Below, piece after piece: positions 1 through 7,613 of a stretch of DNA of 11,374 nucleotides. The stretch lies in NCBI GenBank assembly GCA_946886255.1, contig CAMPIG010000113.1:1-11374 (forward strand). The letters run 5' to 3'. Under the pieces are notes generated by a model. That model made no database searches and was not told the origin of the DNA. It saw only the letters and a program-made list of their open reading frames with translations. A program made the position numbers and the translations under genes. The DNA is from an uncultured Cellvibrio sp. GTDB taxonomy: Bacteria; Pseudomonadota; Gammaproteobacteria; Pseudomonadales; Cellvibrionaceae. Every line of letters begins with the position of its first letter. Positions within the stretch are counted from its first letter, which is position 1.

Positions 1-1491
1 GGAAAAGCGCGGGTAATACACGCGCATGCTCGCAATGGCCGGTGTGTGCCGTCCGTCACCGCGCATCGCAATTTTTAATTTCAGGTAGCGACCGCGAATT
101 TGTCGCACAGCGCCTTGCTCGCGTTGCAACTGAATTTCAAACAACCCTTCGTGGTGTGGGTCCGGATCGAAGCGTCCACGATAAAAAGGTATTTCAGATT
201 GCAGCGGCAACCAGAGTGGTCGAGGTTGCTCTTGCCAATCGCTACCTTCTTCAGCGAAATCGTCAAACACTTTTACTGCAATACCCAGTTCGCATCCCGG
301 TGGGATACAAGCCTCCATATAAATCCGATGCCAAACCGTATCGTAATTTCCAGAATCGAGAGTTTGGCTTAAGGTAGCGCTGCCATCGGCTTTGAAACGT
401 GCTTGCGCCAATGGATACAACCGCTTTGGTCCCTGCTCCGACAAGTAGCGCACTATCCCGCGCTGCCCGGTGACAAAACGCACGCTCTGTTGGCTATGTT
501 GCGGATAACGACGCGGTTCAAGCGTGAAATTACCTTCCTCATGTAGCAGCATGACCGGTAAATCCAACGGCGGATCAAGCGTGTTTTCTTGCGGCACCAT
601 TAACACAATTTTGTGCGGTGCTAACACGGCAATGTCAGTAAAAAAAGGCGAGTCGGGTAAATGCCAGGTGGAAAGTTCCGCGCCGGGATCATCGTCGAGG
701 CTGCGCGCTATCAATAATTGTTTTTCGGTGATCTGATTCATCAGCAACAAATACAGATGCTGATCATCTGCACTCACACCAATAATCCTCAAATCATCAG
801 GCAAATTTTGTTGCCACTGGAGTTGTAACGGGTGCGGGTTTTCCTGTAAGGGTTCAAAGCGATCAACGCGTTTTTGGTAGGCTTGCGGCAAAGGCTCCCC
901 ACTGCATAAACCCAACCCATTATTGCCGATAACCCATATCCGATTGAGGTAATCCACCCATACGCGTTGCGCGTCAAGATCCATATCGAGGCGCAATTGC
1001 CAACGCCGCGCCAGGTGCACAAGTATTAATCCCCGGTTTGCGTCACCACGATAAATCAGGGCAACACGGCCATCGCCCCCCAGATGTACGTCAATAAAGC
1101 GGGTATCGGCCGGTGCATCAACCGAATCAAGACTGATAGCCGCTGCGGTGTCCCCGGTTGTGGATTGGCTGCTGGCCAGCACCGGTCCAGCCGTTGCGGT
1201 TGTATCGCCCGTATCGAATTTTTGTTTGTGTTGCCAATTAAGTGCGTACCACAGTTGTTGGCGGTCTTCACTTATAAAACCTAATTGACCGAACGCATCT
1301 TCAACTAACGGCTGCGCTTCCTGCCACTGCAAAAATGCACCGGCACGATTGATAACCGAAACGCGGGGCACCTGTTGAACAGCAAGCCGAAACAAGGCCA
1401 CGGACTCATCCCACACACAATTGTCAAAGCCGCCGGTGCGAAAATCACCGGCGCTGCTGAGTAATTGAAATTGTGTTCCGTAACTATCCAT
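1..1491 (-). CDS. Probable baseplate wedge protein, gp7-like / TIGR02242-type (Afp12-like), N-terminal part
   Basis: The reading frame is open from an ATG at 1489-1491 to the left edge: 497 codons without a stop, so the C-terminus lies outside the window. The start follows a purine-rich stretch (AAAGAGAGAG) about 5 bases upstream and lies 47 bases after the stop of the gp6-like gene. Residues 1 to about 330 hold scattered short strand-like segments (VALIYRG at 143-149, VWVDYLNRIWVIGNNG at 177-192), suggesting a beta-rich, perhaps propeller-like, region. The visible end, IASMRVYYPRFS (486-497), resembles the lead-in to the conserved region of 'phage tail protein' TIGR02242 members, which in eCIS clusters follow the gp6-like gene. 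Such proteins bridge wedge components of the baseplate. The family call rests on gene order plus that short motif. The conserved domain itself is not visible, so it could be another baseplate-associated protein. Confidence 0.72.
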   Translation of the reverse strand, partial: MDSYGTQFQLLSSAGDFRTGGFDNCVWDESVALFRLAVQQVPRVSVINRAGAFLQWQEAQPLVEDAFGQLGFISEDRQQLWYALNWQHKQKFDTGDTTATAGPVLASSQSTTGDTAAAISLDSVDAPADTRFIDVHLGGDGRVALIYRGDANRGLILVHLARRWQLRLDMDLDAQRVWVDYLNRIWVIGNNGLGLCSGEPLPQAYQKRVDRFEPLQENPHPLQLQWQQNLPDDLRIIGVSADDQHLYLLLMNQITEKQLLIARSLDDDPGAELSTWHLPDSPFFTDIAVLAPHKIVLMVPQENTLDPPLDLPVMLLHEEGNFTLEPRRYPQHSQQSVRFVTGQRGIVRYLSEQGPKRLYPLAQARFKADGSATLSQTLDSGNYDTVWHRIYMEACIPPGCELGIAVKVFDDFAEEGSDWQEQPRPLWLPLQSEIPFYRGRFDPDPHHEGLFEIQLQREQGAVRQIRGRYLKLKIAMRGDGRHTPAIASMRVYYPRFS

Positions 1492-1538
1492 CGCACTCTC
1501 TCTTTAACTATTTCTCGCGGGCAGAACATCACATGTTG

Positions 1539-3704
1539 TTAACACAACTCGGGAATAATCGGTACGGCAATCGCATCGTCATCATCACCACCATCGACGT
1601 TATTCATGATCGCCGGCGGTGACGGCGGATCTTCACCTTCGTGCGTCTCTACCACCATAACTTCCGGCAATTGATATTTCTGCAATGCCAGTTTGTCCGT
1701 TTCAACCCATTCGCCGCTGTCAACCTGATAAAACAGGCGCACATGGTTAACCGCCAACACGCCTTTAACACGCGCAGCAACCGTTATTAATTCATTGATT
1801 TCCAGCGCGCGTCCCATCGGCCAGCCTTGCGCTAAATGGCCGCCAGGAGCCAAGGCCCACAGATACAACAACACGGCCTGATTCACCGTGTTCAAGGTTT
1901 CCGTTAACACAGCGGGATCAATGACTTCGACGCTTAACGAAATCGCGACGGGAATAAATTCCGGGCTGAGCACATATAATTCCGTGCCGAGTAATTTGCG
2001 TTCATCCATGTAGGTATACACATCACGCAACAAACCTGCCGTTGGTTTCGGTGCGGCAGCAAACGCGGGCATGGCCGGAGGCATCACAAATAAACTGACA
2101 ACACCGGGGACATTTAAACGAACACTTGCCAGACTATTGCCCGGTAACAAACCGGCAATCATTTCTGCCCGGCCGACCGGTGCAATGGGATTGTCGCGCG
2201 CCAGTTGAATAAAATCGTTCTGTGTTACGGCGCGGTTGCGGTGATTCAAATGTGCGGGAATGCGCTGCTCTGCGTCGGTAATGGTTTCAGCATCCAGGCC
2301 GTAAGCCGTGCGCCATTCATGGCGCAGCAAAAATGCCGTACTCGCCGGGGTAATCAATTGCTTGATATTGTCTGCGGGTAAATTGCCTTGCTTGCCGCCG
2401 CCATAACGATAATACGCCGCGCGAATCCTTGCGTTCGGTGCTGGTCGACTGCCGCGAATACCATCGCCGAATTGTACAGTCCCGGTTGCGCCATCAAAGC
2501 GATACACACGATCATCCGGCCGGCTCGCGGCAAAATGGGGTACGGGTTGCCAGGGCACATAGGTGCCGTGCTCACTGACTTCGATTTCCACACTGGATGC
2601 ATCCACATCGAAGCGATTCAGCAGAGCAACTTGCCCTACCCGACCATCGCCGATACCAATGACCTGGTCGCGCACAATACCCTGGGCAATCACATCCACC
2701 GCATTGATACCGAGATAACCCAGCTTGAGATCCGTCTCACCCGGTGCACTTAAACTTAACCAGCACACAACCTGCTCCGGTGGAATATCGGCGGGCTGTT
2801 CCGGTGGCGTATTGCCGAAACCGGCGTATTGGGGATCATTGGCAAATTGTGATTTCAACCCCCCGACACTTTTGGGCAAACGCAAACGCACCACACCGGT
2901 TTGTCGTCCACCTTTTGATGTATCGTGAATCACTTCCAGCGGGAGATACATCGCTTTGCGATCAGTCGCATTTTTTTGCCAGATGATATGCCACTGCAAT
3001 TTTCGCGGCGCGAGGGATTCAGCAATCTCTGCCGGTTGATCATCCAGCGGTGCAATACCCACATTGATAATTTGTCCCGCCAGGTTCTCACGCAAGGTGT
3101 CCAATGTGGCCGGTGCTGCCAGCTTTTTATCCGGCAAGTGCAGCAACAAATAAAAGCGTTTGTCCTGACTGTTTGCCAAATCGAGCACATCCTTACCGGC
3201 ACTGAAACTGCGCGGGCGAAATGCTTTGGTCTTCACGCCGTAAATTTCCTGCAAGCTGTGGCGCGGTATACCCAAGGCATCCAGATCGCTGTCGGATACC
3301 GATTCTTTGGTCATCACCGCCAATGCCAGTGGTGTTGATTGCAACTCACCGAGCGTACTGAAGATAACGTCGCCAGCGGCGAGCGTACTTTCACTGCGCA
3401 GTAACGGCGGCAAAGCAGGCCCTTTAGGTTTGGTATCGATAGAGACAATACCCCGCGCAGGCTGGGCTGGTCGCATAGGCAAATGCAATAAGTTTAAAAA
3501 AGCTTGTCGTTGTCGCTCGGGAATCAGGTTCGCGCGATAAATCACGGATTCGGTCATCCATGCGAAGACATCGACCAAAGCCAACATGGGGTCGCCTTCG
3601 ACAAGCGGCTGCATCTCTGGCAAGTGCGCTTGCAGGCGCTGCCTGGCTTCGGCAACCAGATCGTCAAAACTTCTGTTATCGAGTGATGTAATGGGTATTG
3701 GCAT
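1539..3704 (-). CDS. Baseplate wedge protein, gp6/J-like putative baseplate assembly protein (Afp11-like)
   Basis: This 721-residue protein should form the wedge ring of the injection-system baseplate, joining the hub and gp25-like protein to the periphery. The N-terminus shows the family hallmark: an Asp-rich leader, then LALVDVFAWMTESVIYRANL (41-60) and IPERQRQAFLNLL (61-73). The central gp6/J core is clear, with VQFGDGIRG (410-418), a Tyr/Gly-rich strand pair YYRYGGGKQGNLPADN (431-446) and LNHRNRAVTQNDFIQLA (486-502). The C-terminal third carries an SLSVEVIDP (589-597) and a LFYQVDSGEW (657-666) segment, as in TIGR02243-type proteins. The tail is unusually acidic (GGDDDD at 705-710) and may be disordered. 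The start ATG lies 4 bases after the gp25-like stop, with only a weak GAG about 9 bases upstream, so translation is probably coupled to that gene. Length and motifs fit the family well. Confidence 0.93.
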   Translation of the reverse strand: MPIPITSLDNRSFDDLVAEARQRLQAHLPEMQPLVEGDPMLALVDVFAWMTESVIYRANLIPERQRQAFLNLLHLPMRPAQPARGIVSIDTKPKGPALPPLLRSESTLAAGDVIFSTLGELQSTPLALAVMTKESVSDSDLDALGIPRHSLQEIYGVKTKAFRPRSFSAGKDVLDLANSQDKRFYLLLHLPDKKLAAPATLDTLRENLAGQIINVGIAPLDDQPAEIAESLAPRKLQWHIIWQKNATDRKAMYLPLEVIHDTSKGGRQTGVVRLRLPKSVGGLKSQFANDPQYAGFGNTPPEQPADIPPEQVVCWLSLSAPGETDLKLGYLGINAVDVIAQGIVRDQVIGIGDGRVGQVALLNRFDVDASSVEIEVSEHGTYVPWQPVPHFAASRPDDRVYRFDGATGTVQFGDGIRGSRPAPNARIRAAYYRYGGGKQGNLPADNIKQLITPASTAFLLRHEWRTAYGLDAETITDAEQRIPAHLNHRNRAVTQNDFIQLARDNPIAPVGRAEMIAGLLPGNSLASVRLNVPGVVSLFVMPPAMPAFAAAPKPTAGLLRDVYTYMDERKLLGTELYVLSPEFIPVAISLSVEVIDPAVLTETLNTVNQAVLLYLWALAPGGHLAQGWPMGRALEINELITVAARVKGVLAVNHVRLFYQVDSGEWVETDKLALQKYQLPEVMVVETHEGEDPPSPPAIMNNVDGGDDDDAIAVPIIPELC

Positions 3705-3708
3705 CGTC

Positions 3709-4080
3709 TTAACTCAATTGCAGTCCCAGTTCCAGATTGTCTTCCTCGGCGGTCATTCTGATTCGATAACGCACGCTCAAAATAACCTTGTTCAATTGCG
3801 CCGGTTCTGTGCTAACCGTTAACTCCAGAATATCAATGCGCGGTTCCCACCGTTGAATCGCCTTAAGTGCGATATCCGCCATTAAACGCCGTGTTGTTTC
3901 ATTGTTGGGTTTATGGATAAATTGTTTTAACCCAGCACCGAATTCCGGGCGCATCAATCGCTCACCGGGCTGGGTCAACAAAATATTCCAGATCACTTCA
4001 CGCACACTCTGATTCCCTACTGCCCAAGGCAAACGCTTGTTGTCAAAACCATTCAACGGAAAACTGATAACCGATGACAT
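3709..4080 (-). CDS. gp25-like baseplate wedge protein (Afp9-like)
   Basis: This 123-residue protein belongs to the gp25/IraD-like lysozyme-related family, a wedge component that nucleates sheath assembly on the baseplate. The characteristic run is present: REVIWNILLTQPGERLMRPEFG (27-48 approximately), with the Glu-Arg of the conserved PGER motif that contacts sheath subunits in related systems. It is followed by a Leu/Ile-rich helix (LMADIALKAIQRWEPRI) and the closing strand VILSVRYRI. An in-frame ATG exists at 4102-4104, which would overlap the upstream gene. I chose 4078-4080 because AAGGA sits 8 bases upstream and the protein then starts MSSVISFPL, like other members. It lies 11 bases after the upstream stop and 4 bases before the gp6-like gene. 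Confidence 0.95.
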   Translation of the reverse strand: MSSVISFPLNGFDNKRLPWAVGNQSVREVIWNILLTQPGERLMRPEFGAGLKQFIHKPNNETTRRLMADIALKAIQRWEPRIDILELTVSTEPAQLNKVILSVRYRIRMTAEEDNLELGLQLS

Positions 4081-4088
4081 AATCGAGA

Positions 4089-4093
4089 TCCTT
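4089..4093 (-). promoter_or_regulatory. Ribosome binding site of the gp25-like gene
   Basis: AAGGA on the minus strand, 8 bases from the ATG at 4078-4080. It overlaps the TAA stop of the upstream gene and supports the shorter gp25-like start over the upstream in-frame ATG at 4102-4104. Confidence 0.7.
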
Positions 4094-5768
4094 ACTTGCG
4101 ACACAAACGCGGCAGTTGCAAAAATGCCCAGGGCAGCCAGAAAAAAATCAGGTTTAATAAATTCAGAATAATCATCAATAAAATCATGGCGCAGATGGTG
4201 ATAATCGGAATACTGAAGCTGATACTGAAACCGAGGCAGGCATCCAGGCGATGCTTTTTGTTTTGTTTTTTAAATTCCATATCCGGCACCACACTATTGA
4301 GCGCTTCCGCCATGGACTTTGGTGTCAAAAAGGTTACGCCTTTGGCAAAGCCACGTTTAAGATCCTGAAATTCAGGCAGCTGGATAACTACCGGGCGCGC
4401 CGCTTCCGCATCCAGCGGGCTGGCTACACGAAAAGTTTGGCTGGGGCTGCCCCAGGCGATTTCCTCATTACCGCAGTCGTTGCGATAACGTACAAACGGC
4501 ACCACAAAGTAGTAATCATCTTTACCTTGTGTATAGCGTGGCAGTGGCAGGGACTTTTCAATTAATTGTTCTGCTTGCTCTGCACGTAACACCAATTGTT
4601 CACGCAAATTGGAGGCCTGGTTTTCATGAATGTATAAATCTTTATTGGTACCGGGTAATACAGAAAGCGGAGGTGGAGGCAGAATTTGTTTCGCATGCAG
4701 GATGTCTTGTCGATCCAATTCCGCCAGCCACTTAAACACATCATCGCGATGTGTCTGGAGGTAATGCAACAGTGTTTCCACTGCCGGGCGGCCTACTGTT
4801 GATGCGTCGCCAGCCACACCGATATTCACCACAATGCCGTCGTAAAAATAAATCTGGGACAAGAGGTAGCGCAGGGCTTCGTTGTCTTCAATGGACGCAT
4901 CAAATACTTGATAGCGTTGCATCAGCGTGCGTAGGAGTCCGGCAAACGCACGGGTCGGCACGCCGTTGTCTACGTGCAATCCGGTTTCCTGATACCACTG
5001 GAAATGCTGCGCGATTTCATCAACCACTTCTGACAATTGACCACTGCAATCGCACGCCGGTCTGTCATTCTCGCCGTCCCAACTGCCAAATGGCCATTCA
5101 TGCTCTGCCAGTTGTCCGGTTGCAGACACCTGTGAAGTTCCCGAGGGTGATGTTGTGTTGTCTTCTACTTCGCTGGCCAAACTCGCTTCAACAGAACCAC
5201 TCAACGGCAGATAACCAAACAGCAACGTATGGTTGCGACTATGTTGCTCTATTTGTTGAGCAACAAGTTGTGTATGTAGCGGATGGGTTTGTTCTCCACT
5301 GTAAGGCGGCGTTTTCGGTTTACTTTTTATAAAGCCGCGCCTAAGCAAACGCCGGTAGTGATCCGGTTCCTGTTCTTGATCAATGGCATTGGCCGGACGC
5401 CAGCCAATAGCGATTCCATCGCGCACTTGCCAGGTTTGGTAATTCTGCGGTGTGCCTTTGCGTACTACCAAACCGGCAGACACTATGCGCGCCGGGTCCA
5501 ACGCGGGCTGGCCCTGACGGTCACAACTGACTTCACAAGACACCACATAAAATGTGCGATGAATCGGCAAACGCAGTACAACGCGATCCTTGCCAAAGCG
5601 ATCGTCAGTCAACCAACGTTGCGCACTGCGCCCGGTCAGTTTTCCGGTGCTGGCTTCGCGCTGGAAACGATCAATGAATTGATCATCCAGATAGCGATGC
5701 AACATGGTGCCGTCATTACTGGCGGCGTAATAAGGCGCCGTTACATGAATGCCGTGATGCTTTACCAT
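4092..5768 (-). CDS. Unrecognised eCIS-associated protein with C-terminal membrane hairpin
   Basis: I do not recognise a named family for this 558-residue protein. The start at 5766-5768 is chosen because AGGA lies 5 bases upstream and the gene then overlaps the spike stop by 7 bases; a longer in-frame ATG at 5829-5831 lies deep inside the spike gene. Residues 60-105 form a strand-rich block (VVLRLPIHRTFYVVSCEV). Residues 190-235 are a Ser/Thr/acidic low-complexity linker, 239-241 is Cys-Asp-Cys, and 250-355 is mostly helical. A short coiled-coil-like segment (387-405) follows a PPPP turn (364-367). Residues 512-552 are 41 uncharged, very hydrophobic residues, flanked by KKQNKKHR (500-507) and a terminal RLCRK. 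This fits a two-helix membrane hairpin with both ends cytoplasmic. Its place between spike and gp25-like genes implies a baseplate-linked role; membrane anchoring is inference. Confidence 0.85.
   Translation of the reverse strand: MVKHHGIHVTAPYYAASNDGTMLHRYLDDQFIDRFQREASTGKLTGRSAQRWLTDDRFGKDRVVLRLPIHRTFYVVSCEVSCDRQGQPALDPARIVSAGLVVRKGTPQNYQTWQVRDGIAIGWRPANAIDQEQEPDHYRRLLRRGFIKSKPKTPPYSGEQTHPLHTQLVAQQIEQHSRNHTLLFGYLPLSGSVEASLASEVEDNTTSPSGTSQVSATGQLAEHEWPFGSWDGENDRPACDCSGQLSEVVDEIAQHFQWYQETGLHVDNGVPTRAFAGLLRTLMQRYQVFDASIEDNEALRYLLSQIYFYDGIVVNIGVAGDASTVGRPAVETLLHYLQTHRDDVFKWLAELDRQDILHAKQILPPPPLSVLPGTNKDLYIHENQASNLREQLVLRAEQAEQLIEKSLPLPRYTQGKDDYYFVVPFVRYRNDCGNEEIAWGSPSQTFRVASPLDAEAARPVVIQLPEFQDLKRGFAKGVTFLTPKSMAEALNSVVPDMEFKKQNKKHRLDACLGFSISFSIPIITICAMILLMIILNLLNLIFFWLPWAFLQLPRLCRK
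4113..4235 (-). other. DNA encoding the 41-residue hydrophobic hairpin
   Basis: This segment encodes residues 512-552 of the preceding protein, with no charged residue. A central Asn-containing stretch (LNLLNLI) could form the turn or the middle of a long helix. The DNA here is visibly richer in A+T than the surrounding genes, as expected from Ile/Phe/Leu/Asn codons. It is the only strongly hydrophobic stretch I see in any protein of the window. Confidence 0.75.
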
Positions 5769-6406
5769 ATGTTTCCTGCTCCCGGTGTATAACTGGTGCC
5801 AACCACGGAGGTGGCGATCAAGGTATCGCACTTCACCACGCCCGAAAATTGGCTCATCGCTGCGTCCACTTTTACCATTCCAGCACTGACATTCACTTGC
5901 GAAGCCTGCACGTCAACCGTTGATGCGCTGACAATACTGATGCCCGAGGTAGACAGGGTTACCGACTCACTGCCCTTCTCAATTTTGATTTCTCCACCGC
6001 TCGCTTCAGTAATAGTCAAGTGATAGCCGCTGCTGGTCTGGATATTGACTTTTGGTCCATCACTATCATCGAGAATCACGCGCGTGCCCTGCGGTGAAAT
6101 CAAACTGTATTTATCTTCCACCGCTTGCGCATCGCCGGGATGACTGCTGCCACCGCTCCAGACCGCACCTAACACCACCGGCAATTCCGGACTTAAAAAT
6201 GCCAGCACCACAATTTCATCAACTTTCGGCAAGCAACTTATTCCGTAGCCTTGGCCGGCGCTGCTGGTCATGCAGGCTGCCCACAATTGCATGCCGGTAT
6301 TCAGTATCTCCACCTGCAAACGCCCGCGAGTTTCCGGATCACTGTTATCCAGTACCCGCCCGAGGTGTAACGCCTGTAATACACCGGCCTGATGATTCAT
6401 AACCAT
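5762..6406 (-). CDS. Central spike protein, gp5/gpV-like (VgrG C-terminal equivalent)
   Basis: This 214-residue protein should form the trimeric needle under the hub that pierces the target membrane. Residues 10 to about 90 match the OB-fold of gp5/gpV proteins: GRVLDNSDPETRGRLQVEI (16-34), the tryptophan of LWAACMT, KVDEIVVLAFL and PVVLGAVWSG. Residues 100-200 are a run of short alternating strands rich in Ser, Val, Thr and Ile (VNIQTSSGYHLTITEASG, then EKGSESVTLSTSGISIV), typical of a triple-stranded beta-helix. It ends in GTSYTPGAGNIW, with no lysozyme domain and no PAAR domain. The ATG at 6404-6406 lies 3 bases after the hub stop without a clear Shine-Dalgarno, so coupled translation is likely; an ATG two codons later is an alternative. 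In Afp this domain is fused to the hub as Afp8; here it is a separate gene. Confidence 0.92.
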   Translation of the reverse strand: MVMNHQAGVLQALHLGRVLDNSDPETRGRLQVEILNTGMQLWAACMTSSAGQGYGISCLPKVDEIVVLAFLSPELPVVLGAVWSGGSSHPGDAQAVEDKYSLISPQGTRVILDDSDGPKVNIQTSSGYHLTITEASGGEIKIEKGSESVTLSTSGISIVSASTVDVQASQVNVSAGMVKVDAAMSQFSGVVKCDTLIATSVVGTSYTPGAGNIW

Positions 6407-6409
6407 TAA

Positions 6410-7459
6410 TCAACCACGCCAGCCACCACGCTGCACTTTCAGGTGCGTGATGTAACCGCGCTGCGCATCAAAGCAATGCTGGCAATCCACCACTTGATAT
6501 TTGCCTTGCAACCGTTGACTCACGCCCTGCAATTCCACTTCACGACCGACACGCATACCGGCAATACCGCTGCATAAAATATCGCCGTACAGAAAGCGTT
6601 TGGCTTTTTGGTGAAAGCGTCCTTTAGCCCAATCCTGCGCTTCCATTTGTGTGCGCGCGAAAGGTTGCGGAAAAATTTCCGTCTGCCCCCAGGATAGATC
6701 CTCCAACATGTCCACCGCCTTGGTGTCTCCCGCGCTGGGAAAATCGTCGTTCTCACTGTCAGAGTCCGCGTCGGTTCCCAGATCAAAACCTTTTACCTGC
6801 GCCCGCCTCGGCTGATGATTCAAATCGGCGGCAATCCGCAGGTGCTGAATATTGTTCTGCGCATGAAGCGGTTCCGGCCGCGTATCTGGCTCTTCTGCTT
6901 TTGCACGCAACTTGCCGTTATCGATACGCAGGCTTACATCGTAAGGTGCAAGTAAACGTGCAATAAAAGCCAGATTACTTTCATTCATCTGATGCCAGGT
7001 ACTTTGCAACTGACTGACCTGAATATCGTTGTCCAAACCTAAATCACGCACCAGTGAGGTGATCACATCATCAAGGCTCATATCTTCAAAGACGCGGTTG
7101 TGCCGAATGCGCGCCAGGTGATGTAAAAGGTCTTCTGCCAATAACACTAATTGCGGCGCGCCCTCGCCGTACCGTTCTTCAATTGCGGTAATCTCGCCAC
7201 TAAACAGGGGATCGGCGTCACTATCACCAGCCAGGATTTCCAGCCGGTTGCCGTGTTCAATAGTCTGAAAAGCGAAATCAGCATCACTATCCGCGCTGTT
7301 GCTGCGCCAATTAACAAAGCGCACCTCCGCGTTGGCCATACCACTCAGCGGCAAGTTGATGCGCATATCCAGCAGCGCTGAATTTAATTCAGAACGCAAT
7401 TCGTTTTGCAGACGAATACGCGGACGCGCGTTAACGGTGGCAATATTTTCTTCAGTCAA
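6410..7459 (-). CDS. Baseplate hub protein, gpD/gp27-like (VgrG N-terminal equivalent)
   Basis: This 349-residue protein belongs to the phage late control gene D / VgrG N-terminal family. It should form the trimeric hub that adapts the sixfold tube to the threefold spike. Family signs are the opening barrel strands (SALLDMRINLPLSGMANAEVRF, about 27-48), PLFSGEITAIE (84-94), the linker helix with SLDDVITSLVRDLGL (128-142), and the highly typical WHQMNESNLAFIARLLAPYD (155-174) and LRIDNGKLRA (177-186). Residues 226-241 are an acidic Asp/Ser-rich insertion, probably a surface loop. The start is TTG at 7457-7459, with GAGGAG 10 bases upstream, overlapping the Afp6-like stop by 8 bases. The next in-frame ATG (residue 32) would delete the first strands. 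It ends 3 bases before the spike gene, its natural partner. Confidence 0.93.
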   Translation of the reverse strand: MTEENIATVNARPRIRLQNELRSELNSALLDMRINLPLSGMANAEVRFVNWRSNSADSDADFAFQTIEHGNRLEILAGDSDADPLFSGEITAIEERYGEGAPQLVLLAEDLLHHLARIRHNRVFEDMSLDDVITSLVRDLGLDNDIQVSQLQSTWHQMNESNLAFIARLLAPYDVSLRIDNGKLRAKAEEPDTRPEPLHAQNNIQHLRIAADLNHQPRRAQVKGFDLGTDADSDSENDDFPSAGDTKAVDMLEDLSWGQTEIFPQPFARTQMEAQDWAKGRFHQKAKRFLYGDILCSGIAGMRVGREVELQGVSQRLQGKYQVVDCQHCFDAQRGYITHLKVQRGGWRG

Positions 7460-7610
7460 TTTTCAGCCGCTCCTCACGTTCCATGCTGAGCGCCAACGCT
7501 TCCATCACTTGTTGCTCAGCTTCATCTGATCCGGTAGCGGTTGCCGGTTGTGTTGCGTGATCCGCTGGCGATTCAATATGGGTGAGCAGCTCATTAATAA
7601 TCAACGGCAT
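7452..7610 (-). CDS. Small Afp6-like protein (DUF5908-like)
   Basis: This 52-residue ORF starts MPLIINELLTHIE and ends in an acidic/basic helix (EQQVMEALALSMEREERLKID). A very strong Shine-Dalgarno (GGAGGGG, 6 bases from the ATG) sits inside the end of the upstream LysM-like gene, and the stop overlaps the hub start by 8 bases, so it is almost certainly translated. The MP-[LI]-x-I-x-EL opening matches the short Afp6/DUF5908 proteins that occur next to tube-initiator and LysM genes in eCIS loci; their role is not well defined. Assignment rests on this N-terminal motif, size and context; it is too short for a confident family call by eye. The middle (residues 15-30) is Ala/Thr/Pro-rich and probably flexible. 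Confidence 0.82.
   Translation of the reverse strand: MPLIINELLTHIESPADHATQPATATGSDEAEQQVMEALALSMEREERLKID
7470..7475 (-). promoter_or_regulatory. Ribosome binding site for the TTG start of the hub gene
   Basis: GAGGAG on the minus strand, 10 bases upstream of TTG at 7457-7459 and inside the Afp6-like gene. It supports the unusual TTG start, together with the 8-base overlap with the preceding stop. Confidence 0.6.
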
Positions 7611-7613
7611 GGC

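Noticed and set aside
1305..1532. Minus-strand ORF of 75 codons just after the gp6-like gene
   Set aside because: It is a different frame over the start of the 497-codon gp7-like frame, which is longer, in operon position and has its own start.
1535..1548. Inverted repeat GTTGT-TAAC-ACAAC at the end of the gp6-like gene
   Set aside because: Only 5 A/T-rich pairs and no T-run; too weak for a terminator, and the next gene continues the operon.
4751..5332. Plus-strand ORF of 193 codons
   Set aside because: It lies fully inside the minus-strand membrane-hairpin gene, has no family-like motifs and no ribosome binding site context; a frame shadow.
5283..5792. Plus-strand ORF of 169 codons
   Set aside because: Opposite the same minus-strand gene; the minus frame is continuous with its neighbours and this one has no recognisable content.
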